Shown: positions 10,084-17,203 of the stretch, one piece after another | Position numbering within the stretch: position 1 is the stretch's first letter | Layout: each line of letters opens with the position of its first letter | DNA from: Denitrobacterium detoxificans | Lineage (GTDB): Bacteria > Actinomycetota > Coriobacteriia > Coriobacteriales > Eggerthellaceae | Length of the DNA: 64,000 nucleotides | Assembly (NCBI RefSeq): GCF_001643775.1 | Contig: NZ_CP011402.1 | Coordinates: forward strand, 248,001 to 312,000 | Reading direction: 5' to 3' | Made by a program: the position numbers and the translations under genes | The notes under the pieces: generated by a model | What the model saw: only the letters and a program-made list of their open reading frames with translations | What the model was told of the DNA's origin: nothing | Database searches by the model: none

Positions 10084-10311
10084 ATGGAATTCAACAAGGA
10101 GACAGCAAAGGCCGTCATCTCGGCGCTGGTGCTCGTCCTGGTGGACGTGCTCGCGGCAGTCGGAATCGCGGCAGACCCCAGCACGGTGGCGTCCGCCGTG
10201 TACCTGGTGTTGCTCGTTGCGGCAACGCTCTACGGCTGCTGGAAGAACCACAACTTCACGCAGGCCGCGCAGGAGGCCCAGAAGAAGCTCGACGAGCTCA
10301 AGGACAAATAG
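10084..10311 (+). CDS. Phage holin (SPP1/phiLC3-like)
   Basis: A 75-residue protein with two hydrophobic helices (about residues 11-28 and 37-52), then the charged tail WKNHNFTQAAQEAQKKLDEL. The W-K-N-x-x-F-T-x-x-A motif followed by a short helix is typical of SPP1/phiLC3-type holins. Holins make the membrane hole that lets the endolysin reach the cell wall. It lies two genes before the endolysin. ATG 10084 follows an AGGAAAGGAAC-like ribosome-binding site. Confidence 0.85.
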   Translation: MEFNKETAKAVISALVLVLVDVLAAVGIAADPSTVASAVYLVLLVAATLYGCWKNHNFTQAAQEAQKKLDELKDK

Positions 10312-10324
10312 CGAGGCGGTTGCC

Positions 10325-10444
10325 ATGGACGAAGAGGAAAAGACCGAAGACCAGAGGGGCGAGCAGCCTACCGAGGAAGAGCTGACCCAGTTCGAGGCCC
10401 AGGAGCCTCATGAGAACTGGTCCGATTACGAATCGACCCACTGA
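10325..10444 (+). CDS. Small acidic phage protein
   Basis: A 39-residue, strongly acidic ORF (MDEEEKTEDQRGEQ at the start) between holin and endolysin. A GAGGCGG-like ribosome-binding sequence precedes the ATG. It has no recognisable domain and could be a real small gene or chance. Its position in a tightly packed operon and its well-placed start make it plausible. Confidence 0.45.
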   Translation: MDEEEKTEDQRGEQPTEEELTQFEAQEPHENWSDYESTH

Positions 10445-10455
10445 GAGGAGGCGCG

Positions 10456-11451
10456 ATGGCAACACGCTGGGACATGATAGCCGCGGGCCGCGAGGCCGTT
10501 GCCCGTGGCGTCAAGTACATTTATGGCGCGAAGCCGAAAAACGGCGAGTTCGTCACGTACAGCGCCGCCCAGATTGACGCGCTGCGCGACCAGTACGGCA
10601 GCGACTGCGTCTGGTGGAGCGACGATTCTAAGGCGGGCCAGCTCTGCTGCGACTGCTCTGGACTCATCACCAAGGGCTGCGGCGTGCTGCGCGGCAGCTC
10701 GGGGTTCCGCGTTAGCGCAACGGAGGACCTTCCCGTGTCCAAGGTTTGGGACAATTGGGAATACTACATCGGCTGGGCCTTTTGGATGCCGGGCCATATC
10801 GGCATCGTGAGCGAGGTCGAGGGCTACTACTACGCCCTGGACGGCTCCGCCCGAAATTCCGTGCACTATGCCATGCCGCGCCAGGGATGGACGCGGTTGC
10901 TCAAATTGTTCGACGTCGATTACGACGATGATTCACACGAGGAAAGTGAGGACGAAGTGAGCCCTGAGGAAATCACGCAGGCGGTATTCGCCGGCATCAA
11001 CATGCAGGACTTCGTGTCGCGCTGCATGAACGCGGCGCCCATCGCCGCCGTGAGCAACGATGGCGGAGATGTCTACCGCATGTACGAGCCGAAGAGCGGC
11101 GACCACCTGTTCTGCCAGGCAGAGGAGCGAGACGCGCTGCTGTCTGCTGGCTGGACGAACGAGGGCGTGGCCTGGGTCGCGCCGAAGGGCGGCACGCTGC
11201 CCATCTACCGCGTGTACTGCGGGCGCAACGGAGACCACCTGCTCACCGCCTCCCTGGACGAGGCGAACACGCTCTACAAGAGCGGCTGGACGTACGAGGG
11301 CGTGCCCTTCTTCGCCAGCGGCGAGGGCGAAGAGATCCACCGCCTTTACAATCCCAACGGCGGAGACCATATGCTCACGGCCAGCGCCGAGGAGAAGGAT
11401 TCCCTCATCTCCGCAGGCTGGCAGTACGAGGGCGTTGCTTTCCGCGCGTAG
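10456..11451 (+). CDS. Endolysin, NlpC/P60-like with DUF5648-type repeats
   Basis: A 331-residue cell-wall hydrolase. The N-terminal 150 residues look like an NlpC/P60 (CHAP-like) peptidase: the likely catalytic Cys is in CCDCSGLITKG and the likely His is in MPGHIGIVSEVEG. An acidic linker follows (about 155-175). The C-terminal part has three repeats of about 40 residues of the form YRxYxxxxGDHLxxxxxxExxxLxxxGWxxEGVxW, the DUF5648-type module found in secreted and surface proteins and probably used for wall binding. It follows the holin and accessory gene, as expected for a lysis cassette. ATG 10456 has a GAGAGGAGG ribosome-binding site. Confidence 0.85.
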   Translation: MATRWDMIAAGREAVARGVKYIYGAKPKNGEFVTYSAAQIDALRDQYGSDCVWWSDDSKAGQLCCDCSGLITKGCGVLRGSSGFRVSATEDLPVSKVWDNWEYYIGWAFWMPGHIGIVSEVEGYYYALDGSARNSVHYAMPRQGWTRLLKLFDVDYDDDSHEESEDEVSPEEITQAVFAGINMQDFVSRCMNAAPIAAVSNDGGDVYRMYEPKSGDHLFCQAEERDALLSAGWTNEGVAWVAPKGGTLPIYRVYCGRNGDHLLTASLDEANTLYKSGWTYEGVPFFASGEGEEIHRLYNPNGGDHMLTASAEEKDSLISAGWQYEGVAFRA

Positions 11452-11459
11452 GAGGAACC

Positions 11460-11504
11460 ATGCCATACCCTAGATTCCTCGCGGGGGGGGGGTGCGCTGA
11501 ATGA
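11460..11504 (+). other. Mini-ORF across the first poly-G tract
   Basis: A strong TAGGAGG ribosome-binding site, overlapping the endolysin stop, precedes an ATG at 11460. The frame reads MPYPRFLAGGGCAE and stops at a TGA that overlaps the ATG of the next gene (AATGA). The poly-G tract encodes the GGG. With one extra G the frame would stop immediately before that ATG. With one G fewer it would miss both stops and read on out of frame. It may act as a translational coupler whose effect depends on tract length. It may also be a remnant of an older start site. Confidence 0.4.
11483..11492 (+). repeat. Poly-G tract 1 (10 G)
   Basis: Ten consecutive G, eight bases before the ATG of the first beta-rich protein. 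The 3' end of the tract plus TG can pair with the 16S anti-Shine-Dalgarno if G-U pairs are allowed, so it may serve as the ribosome-binding site. Runs of this length are prone to slippage. Confidence 0.9.
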
Positions 11505-11821
11505 GCTACACCCTGCTCAGCCAGCCCTCCGTCGTGGCATCGCAAGCGCTCGCGCCGGGCGTGTACTTCTCCCGGTACGGGAAATTGTGCATCGTGTCGA
11601 TCTGGTACCAGGCCACGCTGGCGAAGTGGAGCAATACCCAAATAGCCACCTTGCCAGCGAATGCCATCCCTGCCATGACGTGCATGGGCTGCATCGAATC
11701 CGTCCCAGCTCACGACCTGTGGATACAGGCTACGACCGAGGGGACCGTGCTCATCGGGTCGAATTCCGTCGCCATCACCGACCAGTACGTTTGGGGGCAG
11801 TTCGTCTACGTTGCGAGCTAG
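11501..11821 (+). CDS. Short beta-rich phage protein, cassette 1
   Basis: A 106-residue protein beginning MSYTLLSQPSVV. The segment from KLCIVSIWYQATL to TQIATLPANAIPAM, then TTEGTVLIGS, has the layout of the C-terminal beta domain of many phage fibres (a strand pair, an I-x-T/G-L-P-A turn, then G-x-V/I-x-I). It resembles cassette 2 in this layout and shares the MSYTLL start with cassettes 2 and 4. Free-standing fibre-tip or capsid-decoration proteins are possible roles. Translation may depend on the poly-G tract or on coupling to the mini-ORF upstream. Confidence 0.6.
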   Translation: MSYTLLSQPSVVASQALAPGVYFSRYGKLCIVSIWYQATLAKWSNTQIATLPANAIPAMTCMGCIESVPAHDLWIQATTEGTVLIGSNSVAITDQYVWGQFVYVAS

Positions 11822-11825
11822 GCGC

Positions 11826-11834
11826 GGGGGGGGG
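11826..11834 (+). repeat. Poly-G tract 2 (9 G)
   Basis: Nine G between cassettes 1 and 2, again eight bases before the ATG and followed by the same TGCGCTGA as tract 1. The sequence from the tract through the ATGAGCTA start is nearly identical in cassettes 1 and 2, so the junction itself is duplicated. Confidence 0.9.
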
Positions 11835-11842
11835 TGCGCTGA

Positions 11843-12157
11843 ATGAGCTATACCCTCCTGTCTCCGACGAAAGAGCACCACGACTTCGGAAATGGCGTAC
11901 ATGCTTATCGTTACTGTGGCATGGTCACCATCGTCGGTTCCATCACGATCTCGTCAAGCAACCTGCATCCAACCATCGGCACGCTTCCGGCGGGATGGCG
12001 GCCTGGGTACTATGTGGCGGCGGATTGTCTGATTCCCGTCACTCAATCGGCGGATGTTCCGCCGTACGTGGACGTGCTGACGGATGGGCGCGTGACGGTC
12101 GAGTCGCGTGGCTATGTGGGGACTGCGTTCGTGAACGTCACGGCGGCCACAGCTTAG
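11843..12157 (+). CDS. Short beta-rich phage protein, cassette 2
   Basis: A 104-residue protein beginning MSYTLLSPTKEHHDF. The centre (GMVTIVGSITISSS, IGTLPAGWRPGYYV, TDGRVTVES) has the same fibre-tip-like strand order as cassette 1, with little identity outside the start and the TLPA turn. The only intergenic sequence before it is 21 bp and consists of the poly-G junction. Probably a paralogue with diverged binding surface. Function inferred only from fold-like pattern. Confidence 0.6.
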   Translation: MSYTLLSPTKEHHDFGNGVHAYRYCGMVTIVGSITISSSNLHPTIGTLPAGWRPGYYVAADCLIPVTQSADVPPYVDVLTDGRVTVESRGYVGTAFVNVTAATA

Positions 12158-12176
12158 CCTCTTGCACCATGCATGC

Positions 12177-12185
12177 GGGGGGGGG
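12177..12185 (+). repeat. Poly-G tract 3 (9 G)
   Basis: Nine G upstream of cassette 3, followed by TGCTAGCTC and the ATG at 12195, giving a 9-base gap. The downstream sequence differs from tracts 1 and 2, so the tract is kept although its surroundings have changed. Confidence 0.9.
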
Positions 12186-12194
12186 TGCTAGCTC

Positions 12195-12500
12195 ATGGCA
12201 ATGACGCGGCTGAACCCCATCCAGCAGAATCTCTCATACGACAACGAGTGGGCCATGATGGTCAGCGTGCCAGCGTGGGGCAGCTTCATCCTTTGCGCGA
12301 GCCAGGAGCCTCCGTCGACCGTGAACATGACGCAGGCGCAGTACTATCATCCCTCGCGTGGGTGGGTTCCGCTCACGTACACGGGCTCCTACGCTTTCCG
12401 CGCAGGCATTCTCCTGCTGGGCGTGAACGGAGACTACATCGCCGAACGAGGCGGCCTCATCACGCTGGCGAATGTCTCGGTGTCGATGACATTCGACTAG
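12195..12500 (+). CDS. Short beta-rich phage protein, cassette 3
   Basis: A 101-residue protein starting MAMTRLNPIQQNLSYDNEW. It is compatible with a small beta fold and has several aromatic residues (YYHPSRGWVPLTYTGSY). It lacks the MSYTLL start but shares the LNP motif with cassette 4. No family recognised. The start could also be the second ATG at 12201. Expression depends on whichever ribosome-binding site the poly-G tract provides, since no AGGAGG-like sequence is present. Confidence 0.55.
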   Translation: MAMTRLNPIQQNLSYDNEWAMMVSVPAWGSFILCASQEPPSTVNMTQAQYYHPSRGWVPLTYTGSYAFRAGILLLGVNGDYIAERGGLITLANVSVSMTFD

Positions 12501-12528
12501 CGTCAACCGACGCCCTGGAGGTGGTGGC

Positions 12529-12918
12529 ATGAGCTACACCCTCCTCAATCCATGTCCGGCAACCCTGGGTTCGTTGCTCACGGCAACTTCGAGCGGTCAG
12601 TCGACCGCCGCTGGCATTGACACGGAGACGCTCGGAGCTCACCTGACACTCGCCGCGGGCACGTGGCTGCTGTGGGGCAGCGCGACGCTTGGGAGCGTGG
12701 GCGCGTCCGACTCGAACAACCAGATCTCGTTCGGCACGGCGTCTGGCGGCTGGTCTGGGTCGCATCAGCGCATCTGGCATGCCAAGTCGTGGTGGACTCA
12801 GCTGACGTCGAGCTACATCGTGACCCTCGACGCGTCGACCGAGGTTTACGTGCGTTACTCGAGCTCCGTCGCGCGCTCGGGCTGCAGCTCGCAGCTCCGC
12901 GCGCTTCGTCTCGCCTAG
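12529..12918 (+). CDS. Short beta-rich phage protein, cassette 4 (C1q-like pattern)
   Basis: A 129-residue protein starting MSYTLLNPCPATLGSL. The segment LTLAAGTWLLWGSATLG near residue 45, then alternating strands ending STEVYVRYSSSVAR and LRALRLA, resembles the C1q/TNF-like beta sandwich used at the tips of phage fibres. Unlike cassettes 1-3 it has a conventional GGAGGTGG ribosome-binding site, which suggests that the poly-G tracts upstream of the other three take the place of such a sequence. It is the last prophage gene before the terminator. Confidence 0.62.
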   Translation: MSYTLLNPCPATLGSLLTATSSGQSTAAGIDTETLGAHLTLAAGTWLLWGSATLGSVGASDSNNQISFGTASGGWSGSHQRIWHAKSWWTQLTSSYIVTLDASTEVYVRYSSSVARSGCSSQLRALRLA

Positions 12919-12931
12919 GTGAAAAACAAGG

Positions 12932-12963
12932 AAGAGCCTCCCCACCATGGGGAGGCTCTTTTT
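12932..12963 (+). terminator. Terminator at the end of the prophage late operon
   Basis: Perfect 12-bp stem AAGAGCCTCCCC / GGGGAGGCTCTT with a 5-nt loop, followed by TTT. It closes the phage late transcript just before the host junction. Confidence 0.92.
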
Positions 12964-13028
12964 GCGTTTGGTGGCGCAATGGGAATCGGGAAATACTTTC
13001 GACAATCACGATAAGCTATCACCCACCC

Positions 13029-13130
13029 ACTAGCGTTCTCGTCGTGATTGCGATTATCGCTATCACGCTGTTCAAGCCGAAGATTCAGGAGCTGTGGGAT
13101 GCGATTGCGAGCGGCATCAACGGCCTGTAG
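13029..13130 (+). pseudogene. 3' remnant of a Flp-type pilin gene
   Basis: The frame reads TSVLVVIAIIAITLFKPKI and then QELWDAIASGINGL to a stop. This is the hydrophobic core and C-terminus of a Flp-family type IVb pilin. The expected N-terminus with a G-Q-x-T-x-E-Y processing motif is missing. Instead the frame runs upstream into prophage non-coding sequence without a start codon that has a ribosome-binding site. The simplest reading is that the prophage integrated within the pilin gene and separated its 5' end, which would now lie at the other prophage end. The next gene starts inside this remnant with an AGGAG at 13087. Confidence 0.6.
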
Positions 13131-13326
13131 GCGCCTACGCGAAACGCGTGGGCAGTCAACGGTTGAATTCGCGGTGGTTATGGCGGCATTGCTGTGCATT
13201 GCGATTGGCTTGGGTGCTTTGTGGCATGTGATGAGAGATGGCCTGTTCGTGAGCCATGCCATTACGTCTGCCTCTCATAATCTTTCCGGTGCGCCAGGGT
13301 CGTGGCTCGATGTGTTCGCGTACTGA
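13099..13326 (+). CDS. Small TadE-like prepilin protein
   Basis: A 75-residue protein. I start it at ATG 13099, seven bases after AGGAG, inside the pilin remnant. The motif RGQSTVEFAVVMAALL is a type IVb prepilin processing site (cleavage after Gly, Glu at +5) and the start of the single membrane helix. Such minor pseudopilins belong to the Tad pilus, which is used for adhesion. Its dependence on the interrupted pilin gene for transcription is inferred. It overlaps the next gene. Confidence 0.7.
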   Translation: MRLRAASTACRRLRETRGQSTVEFAVVMAALLCIAIGLGALWHVMRDGLFVSHAITSASHNLSGAPGSWLDVFAY

Positions 13327-13795
13327 GCGTGGGCAATCCACGGTGGAAGCGGCCTTTCTTCTGCCTGTCCTGTTCGTGCTCATGCTCATGCTGCTGCAGC
13401 CGGGAATCATCCTGTACGACCGTTTGGTTATGCGCTCGGCCGCAGCGGAGGGGTGCAGGTTGGCGGCCACGATGTGCCAGGAAAGCGCTTTTGACGAGAG
13501 CGTGTGCTGTGATGTGGTTAAGCGTCGGCTTGGGGCCGTTCCTCCCAACGATTTGTTTCATATGCACGAAGGAACGTGCGCGTGGGATGTGCACATCGAA
13601 GGTGATGCGTCGAGCAACCGCGTGACGGTGACGATACGAAATCGCGTTCGGCTTGTCCCCCTTCTTGATGCTGCGGGCGTTTTGCTGGGCATTGCCCCTG
13701 ATGGCTGCTTGGACATAGAGGTTTCGGAGACGTGCGTTGCGCGCCCCGATTGGTTTGGCGGCTATGCGGATCCCTGGGAATACGAAAGGAAGTGA
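13310..13795 (+). CDS. TadE-family pseudopilin
   Basis: A 161-residue protein starting MCSRTERGQSTVEAAFLL. It has a prepilin peptidase motif (RG^QSTVE), one membrane helix of about 20 residues and a beta-containing exported domain with four to six Cys. TadE proteins are minor components of the Tad pilus. The start at 13310 was preferred over one 54 bases upstream because it puts the processing motif near the N-terminus. It is followed after one base by the TadG-like gene. Confidence 0.75.
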   Translation: MCSRTERGQSTVEAAFLLPVLFVLMLMLLQPGIILYDRLVMRSAAAEGCRLAATMCQESAFDESVCCDVVKRRLGAVPPNDLFHMHEGTCAWDVHIEGDASSNRVTVTIRNRVRLVPLLDAAGVLLGIAPDGCLDIEVSETCVARPDWFGGYADPWEYERK

Positions 13796-13796
13796 C

Positions 13797-15950
13797 ATGA
13801 TGCGTGACATGGCGAGCGGTGCCCGCAAGCGAGCGTTCTTTTGCGATGACGGCGGTTTTTCGACGCTCGGCATGGCCCTTGCGCTTCTCATAACCATTTC
13901 GTTGGTGCTTACGTCCGCTCAGGTCTATCGTCTGTATTCCCTATCGGCGGAAACGCAGAACGTGGCTGACGCATGTGCGCTTGCCGCGGAAAACCAGGTC
14001 GCCACGTTCTATACCGCCGCCCAGATATGCGATGCCGTTGTTCTTTCGCTCACGCTTACGAGCGTCGCTGCCTCGGGAGCGGGGTTGGTTGCCTTGTGCG
14101 TTCCCGGCGCGCAGGAAGTGGGGAGCAAACTCATCGAGGTGGGCGAGAAGGTCATTCGCGCACGTGATTCGTTCGCCGACCAGGCCGCTCAGGGTTTGAG
14201 TGCCATCCAGGAGATTCTTCCCTTCTTGGCGGCGGCTCAGGCAATGGGCGTCGCTCGCGCCAATAGCCATGGTGAGCATGCGAATTACCTTGCAGTTGCG
14301 GTGCTTTTGCCCCAGCAGGGGTACGAGGTTACGCCGGGTGCCGACTTCGCAGATGAGGTAATGGAATACATTGGCGGGCAGGAGGAGGGGATCAAGGAAA
14401 ACGCTCGGAAGGCGGAAGAGGCAGCGCGTAAGGCCAACGAAAGCAAGGAACGCGCCTTCCAGGCCGATTGTGGCGCTGCCCCGGGCTATTGCATGCAGGA
14501 GCGCGCCGATTCTCTAGCTGGTCTTTCTCCAGGCGATAACCCTCTCTATCACAGCGTGGATACGTGGTCGTTTGGCGTGGCGTTGCGGCGTGCGCAAGCG
14601 TACTATCCCGCACGTCTTGCCCAGGAGCATCCCGGGAGCCCGTCGGTAGATGACCAGGCGAATTCAGCGCTTCGTGCACGCTTTTATGCGTATGCCTGTT
14701 CCGAAATTTCTCATGGGTATGTCAACGAGGATGCGTCGGGTGCGTTTGATGCGTACTTTCCTCATTTGCCAGCCAATACCGACGAGATGCGAGAAACACG
14801 GCTCTATACCGAGCAGGTCTATCCCGTTTCCCAAGATGGGCAGGGGCGTTTGCATATGCATGCGTGGTCTGGGTGCCCCTGCTTGGCCAGGGAGGAGTCC
14901 GTTGGCGCGAGTTCAATTCAGGTGATGGAGGCATGCGCGTACGAAACGTGCCCTGTCTGCCGATTCCATGCCTCGAGCATGGGAAATGTCGCGGCGGCTT
15001 CCACGTCCACTTCGAATGGGTTCGAGCATTATTACCGCATCGTAGAGGAGGAGTCTCGGACGTATCGGGAGGCGCGGCAGGAGTACGCCCAGAATGCCGA
15101 TGAGGTACGCGAGCCCGTTCAAACGGCATTGAATGGGCTGGGCGAGATGATCATGGACATGGAAAACAAGCGCATATCGGCTTCGCCGCCGGGAAAGTAC
15201 GGCGTGGTGGCCTTCGTTGTCGATGGCTCTTCCGTGTCCGCCGATGCGCTCATGCCCAATGGTTTCGTGGGCGGTGGAGGCTCTTTGGGTCCACGCGCTG
15301 CTCTTTCGGCGGCGACGCTGGCGAGAGAGGAAGACAGTGGCGACCAGAGCGTTATTTCCTCTCTATTCGATGGCTGGGTCGAGCGCATGGAAGGCCCCCT
15401 GGCGGGTGTTCTCCCGCAGATGGCGAGCGCGTGGTCTCATTGCCTGCATGCGTACGCAAGGGGATATGACGAGCTGGGGCAGGGTGTGGAAGCCCTGTTG
15501 GGTGCGTTGCCTTTGGTGAGCGCAAGCGGTTTGGGGCAATGGGCATCCGGAGCGCTGGATGATGTCCTCACTGAAGTGGGGCTTCATCCCGCTGATATGG
15601 CGGCGCTGAAGCCCGTGCTCGTGAATTCCTGGCAGGTTGCGAACGAGGATGGCAGTGCATTTGCTTCGCGCTTGCTGGGCGCGAAGGAGATCGTGGCGCA
15701 GATGCCTGCGAGCGCGGCAAATCCACTTGATGCGGCCGTTCAGCTTTCGGCCTCGTATGCCGAAGAGCGAATCGATGGGCTTGATGACACGGTTCAAATT
15801 GCATCGTTCGATATTGGCGATGACTCCATTCCCGTAAGCATTACGCTTCCGCCGGCGTGGCGTGATGGTGCATTGGAAAGTGTGGGAGAAGCGCGTGATG
15901 CGCTGCGTTCTTTACCGGGCGTAAGCGGAGGGAGCCCGCCATGGGAGTAG
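13797..15950 (+). CDS. TadG-like pilus assembly protein
   Basis: A 717-residue protein starting MMRDMASGARKR after AAAGGAAGTGAC. An N-terminal segment (FSTLGMALALLITISLVLTS) is a single membrane helix preceded by a TadG-like region. The remainder is exported, with a long helical section at about residues 190-230 (KAEEAARKANESKERA), several Cys pairs (CPCLA, CPVC) and no complete von Willebrand A motif that I can see. It probably anchors or stabilises the pilus at the envelope. It is coupled to the next TadE gene by an overlap. Confidence 0.65.
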   Translation: MMRDMASGARKRAFFCDDGGFSTLGMALALLITISLVLTSAQVYRLYSLSAETQNVADACALAAENQVATFYTAAQICDAVVLSLTLTSVAASGAGLVALCVPGAQEVGSKLIEVGEKVIRARDSFADQAAQGLSAIQEILPFLAAAQAMGVARANSHGEHANYLAVAVLLPQQGYEVTPGADFADEVMEYIGGQEEGIKENARKAEEAARKANESKERAFQADCGAAPGYCMQERADSLAGLSPGDNPLYHSVDTWSFGVALRRAQAYYPARLAQEHPGSPSVDDQANSALRARFYAYACSEISHGYVNEDASGAFDAYFPHLPANTDEMRETRLYTEQVYPVSQDGQGRLHMHAWSGCPCLAREESVGASSIQVMEACAYETCPVCRFHASSMGNVAAASTSTSNGFEHYYRIVEEESRTYREARQEYAQNADEVREPVQTALNGLGEMIMDMENKRISASPPGKYGVVAFVVDGSSVSADALMPNGFVGGGGSLGPRAALSAATLAREEDSGDQSVISSLFDGWVERMEGPLAGVLPQMASAWSHCLHAYARGYDELGQGVEALLGALPLVSASGLGQWASGALDDVLTEVGLHPADMAALKPVLVNSWQVANEDGSAFASRLLGAKEIVAQMPASAANPLDAAVQLSASYAEERIDGLDDTVQIASFDIGDDSIPVSITLPPAWRDGALESVGEARDALRSLPGVSGGSPPWE

Positions 15951-16381
15951 CAGGTCATACGTGTGGCGAGCGGGGGCAAATGACGGTCGAGATGGCGGTC
16001 GCCATGCCCGTGCTGATAGCCGTGGCGTTGCTAGCGGTGAACGCGCTTCTGTATGTGGGCGATTGCGCGGCCTTCGATCGGCTTTCGCGCCAGGCGGTGT
16101 GCGTGTATGCAGCATCTCCTCCGTACGGGAAGACCACGCTAGCCAGCGCCGGTGATGTGGAAGCCGAGCTGCGGCGGTCTTTTTCCGCGGACAACCAGGA
16201 GGTCAATGTGAATGCTGAACAGTGTGCGGGTGGGTATGTGCGATTTAGCGCGACGTTGAAGTTCGCGCCAACCCTCTTCGGGCGTTCATTTTCAGGGCGC
16301 GTTTTTGGCGTTGAACTTCCTTCGGTGTCGCATACGGCTACGATCACGGTCGACCCCTATCGCCCTGGGGTGATCGTATGA
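15941..16381 (+). CDS. TadE-family pseudopilin
   Basis: A 146-residue protein starting MGVAGHTCGERGQMTVEMAV. The motif RG^QMTVE followed by a 20-residue hydrophobic helix marks it as a type IVb pseudopilin. The exported part (about residues 40-146) is beta-rich and ends in DPYRPGVIV. It overlaps the TadG-like gene by 10 bp and the next gene by an ATGA overlap, so the operon is tight. Confidence 0.75.
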   Translation: MGVAGHTCGERGQMTVEMAVAMPVLIAVALLAVNALLYVGDCAAFDRLSRQAVCVYAASPPYGKTTLASAGDVEAELRRSFSADNQEVNVNAEQCAGGYVRFSATLKFAPTLFGRSFSGRVFGVELPSVSHTATITVDPYRPGVIV

Positions 16382-16878
16382 GCGCACAGGTAAAGCGTTT
16401 GTGTCTGGCTGCATTGGCTATCGCAATCGGGGTTGCCGTTTCGTGCGTTGCTCCCTTGCTGGAAGCTTCAGACTCTGGTGAGGGCAGCCCATCGGCATGT
16501 GCCGAGGAAAGCGCTCTTGCTGCCGACAATGCTGCGGTGACTGCGTTTGTCCAGGCGGGTGGGGATGCTCGCTGCAATCGCAATCTGCCCGAAACCGTTA
16601 TGCGTGAAACGTTCAATCCAGGCGTGCTGGGGGCTTCGAAGGTTCTTTTTCGCGATGGGGTCGTGGGCCTCATGGGTGCTTGGAGTGCGAATGAAGCGTA
16701 CGAGCGGGTACGCAGCTTGCTCGTTGCCAATGGCTGGGTCGACGTGAGCGGGCGCGGGGAGGGACATGCGCACGTGAGCGGCGTTACGTTCGCGAAGGCC
16801 GATGGCGCCTACCAATGGGCGTATGTCTTCTGCCAGGATTCCGGATCGAGCAGAATGGTGGTGATGGTTCTTGCGTAA
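16378..16878 (+). CDS. Exported hypothetical protein in the Tad operon
   Basis: A 166-residue protein with a signal-like N-terminus (hydrophobic from LCLAALAIAIGVAVS) and possibly a lipid-modified Cys (VAVSC), then about 135 residues of alpha/beta sequence. It is joined to the upstream TadE gene by an ATGA overlap. I do not recognise a family. Location suggests an envelope role linked to the pilus. Confidence 0.6.
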   Translation: MSAQVKRLCLAALAIAIGVAVSCVAPLLEASDSGEGSPSACAEESALAADNAAVTAFVQAGGDARCNRNLPETVMRETFNPGVLGASKVLFRDGVVGLMGAWSANEAYERVRSLLVANGWVDVSGRGEGHAHVSGVTFAKADGAYQWAYVFCQDSGSSRMVVMVLA

Positions 16879-17203
16879 GTTGCAGGATGGTTCTACTTCG
16901 CTTCGCATTGCAGCGCATTGGCGGGATCGCGTGCGTGGCTTATTGGGCACGCACGCGTCTGGGCGGGTACTCATGCTCGTTCCCTGCCATAGCGTGCATA
17001 CATTTGGCATGAGCTATGCGCTCGACATCGCGTTTGTCGGGGCGGATGGTTACGTTTTGCAGGCATGTAGGTCGGTGCCGCCAAGGCGCATCGTCTCATG
17101 TCGTCGGGCCGTTGCAGTGTTGGAGCGGGCCCATAGCCCTAGGCATGGGTGGTATCGCAGGGGCGATGTCGTAGAGCTGGGAAGAAAGGTTGGGTTGCAA
17201 TGA
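16871..17203 (+). CDS. DUF192 family protein
   Basis: A 110-residue protein with the DUF192 core: RVRGLLGT, then VHTFGMSYALDIAFVGADG. It starts at TTG 16871, within the previous gene. DUF192 proteins are small beta barrels of unknown function, usually exported or near membranes. Here there is no signal peptide. It sits in the tail of the Tad operon, as in related genomes. The stop overlaps the next ATG. Confidence 0.7.
   Translation: MRKLQDGSTSLRIAAHWRDRVRGLLGTHASGRVLMLVPCHSVHTFGMSYALDIAFVGADGYVLQACRSVPPRRIVSCRRAVAVLERAHSPRHGWYRRGDVVELGRKVGLQ

Larger units (their letters stand above)
1..13028. mobile_element. Prophage, late-gene end (left part outside window)
   Basis: A continuous run of phage structural and lysis genes on the plus strand: tape measure, two large tail proteins, tail fibre, XkdX-like protein, holin and endolysin, then a cassette of small beta-rich proteins and a strong terminator at 12932-12963. 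Integrase, packaging and head genes are not in the window. After the terminator the sequence changes at once to the 3' end of a pilin-like gene and the Tad pilus cluster, so the attachment site should lie between about 12964 and 13050. The exact core cannot be read without the other end. Gene order fits a tailed phage with a long tail (siphovirus-like). Whether the prophage is active cannot be judged from this end. Confidence 0.88.

Noticed and set aside
11483-11492. G-quadruplex at the poly-G tract
   Set aside because: A single run of ten G is not four separated runs; slippage or ribosome-binding is a simpler reading.
11587-12204. 205-codon frame across cassettes 1-2
   Set aside because: Composition is Arg/His-rich and the frame overlaps two better-supported genes; it was considered only as the frame that poly-G slippage could open.
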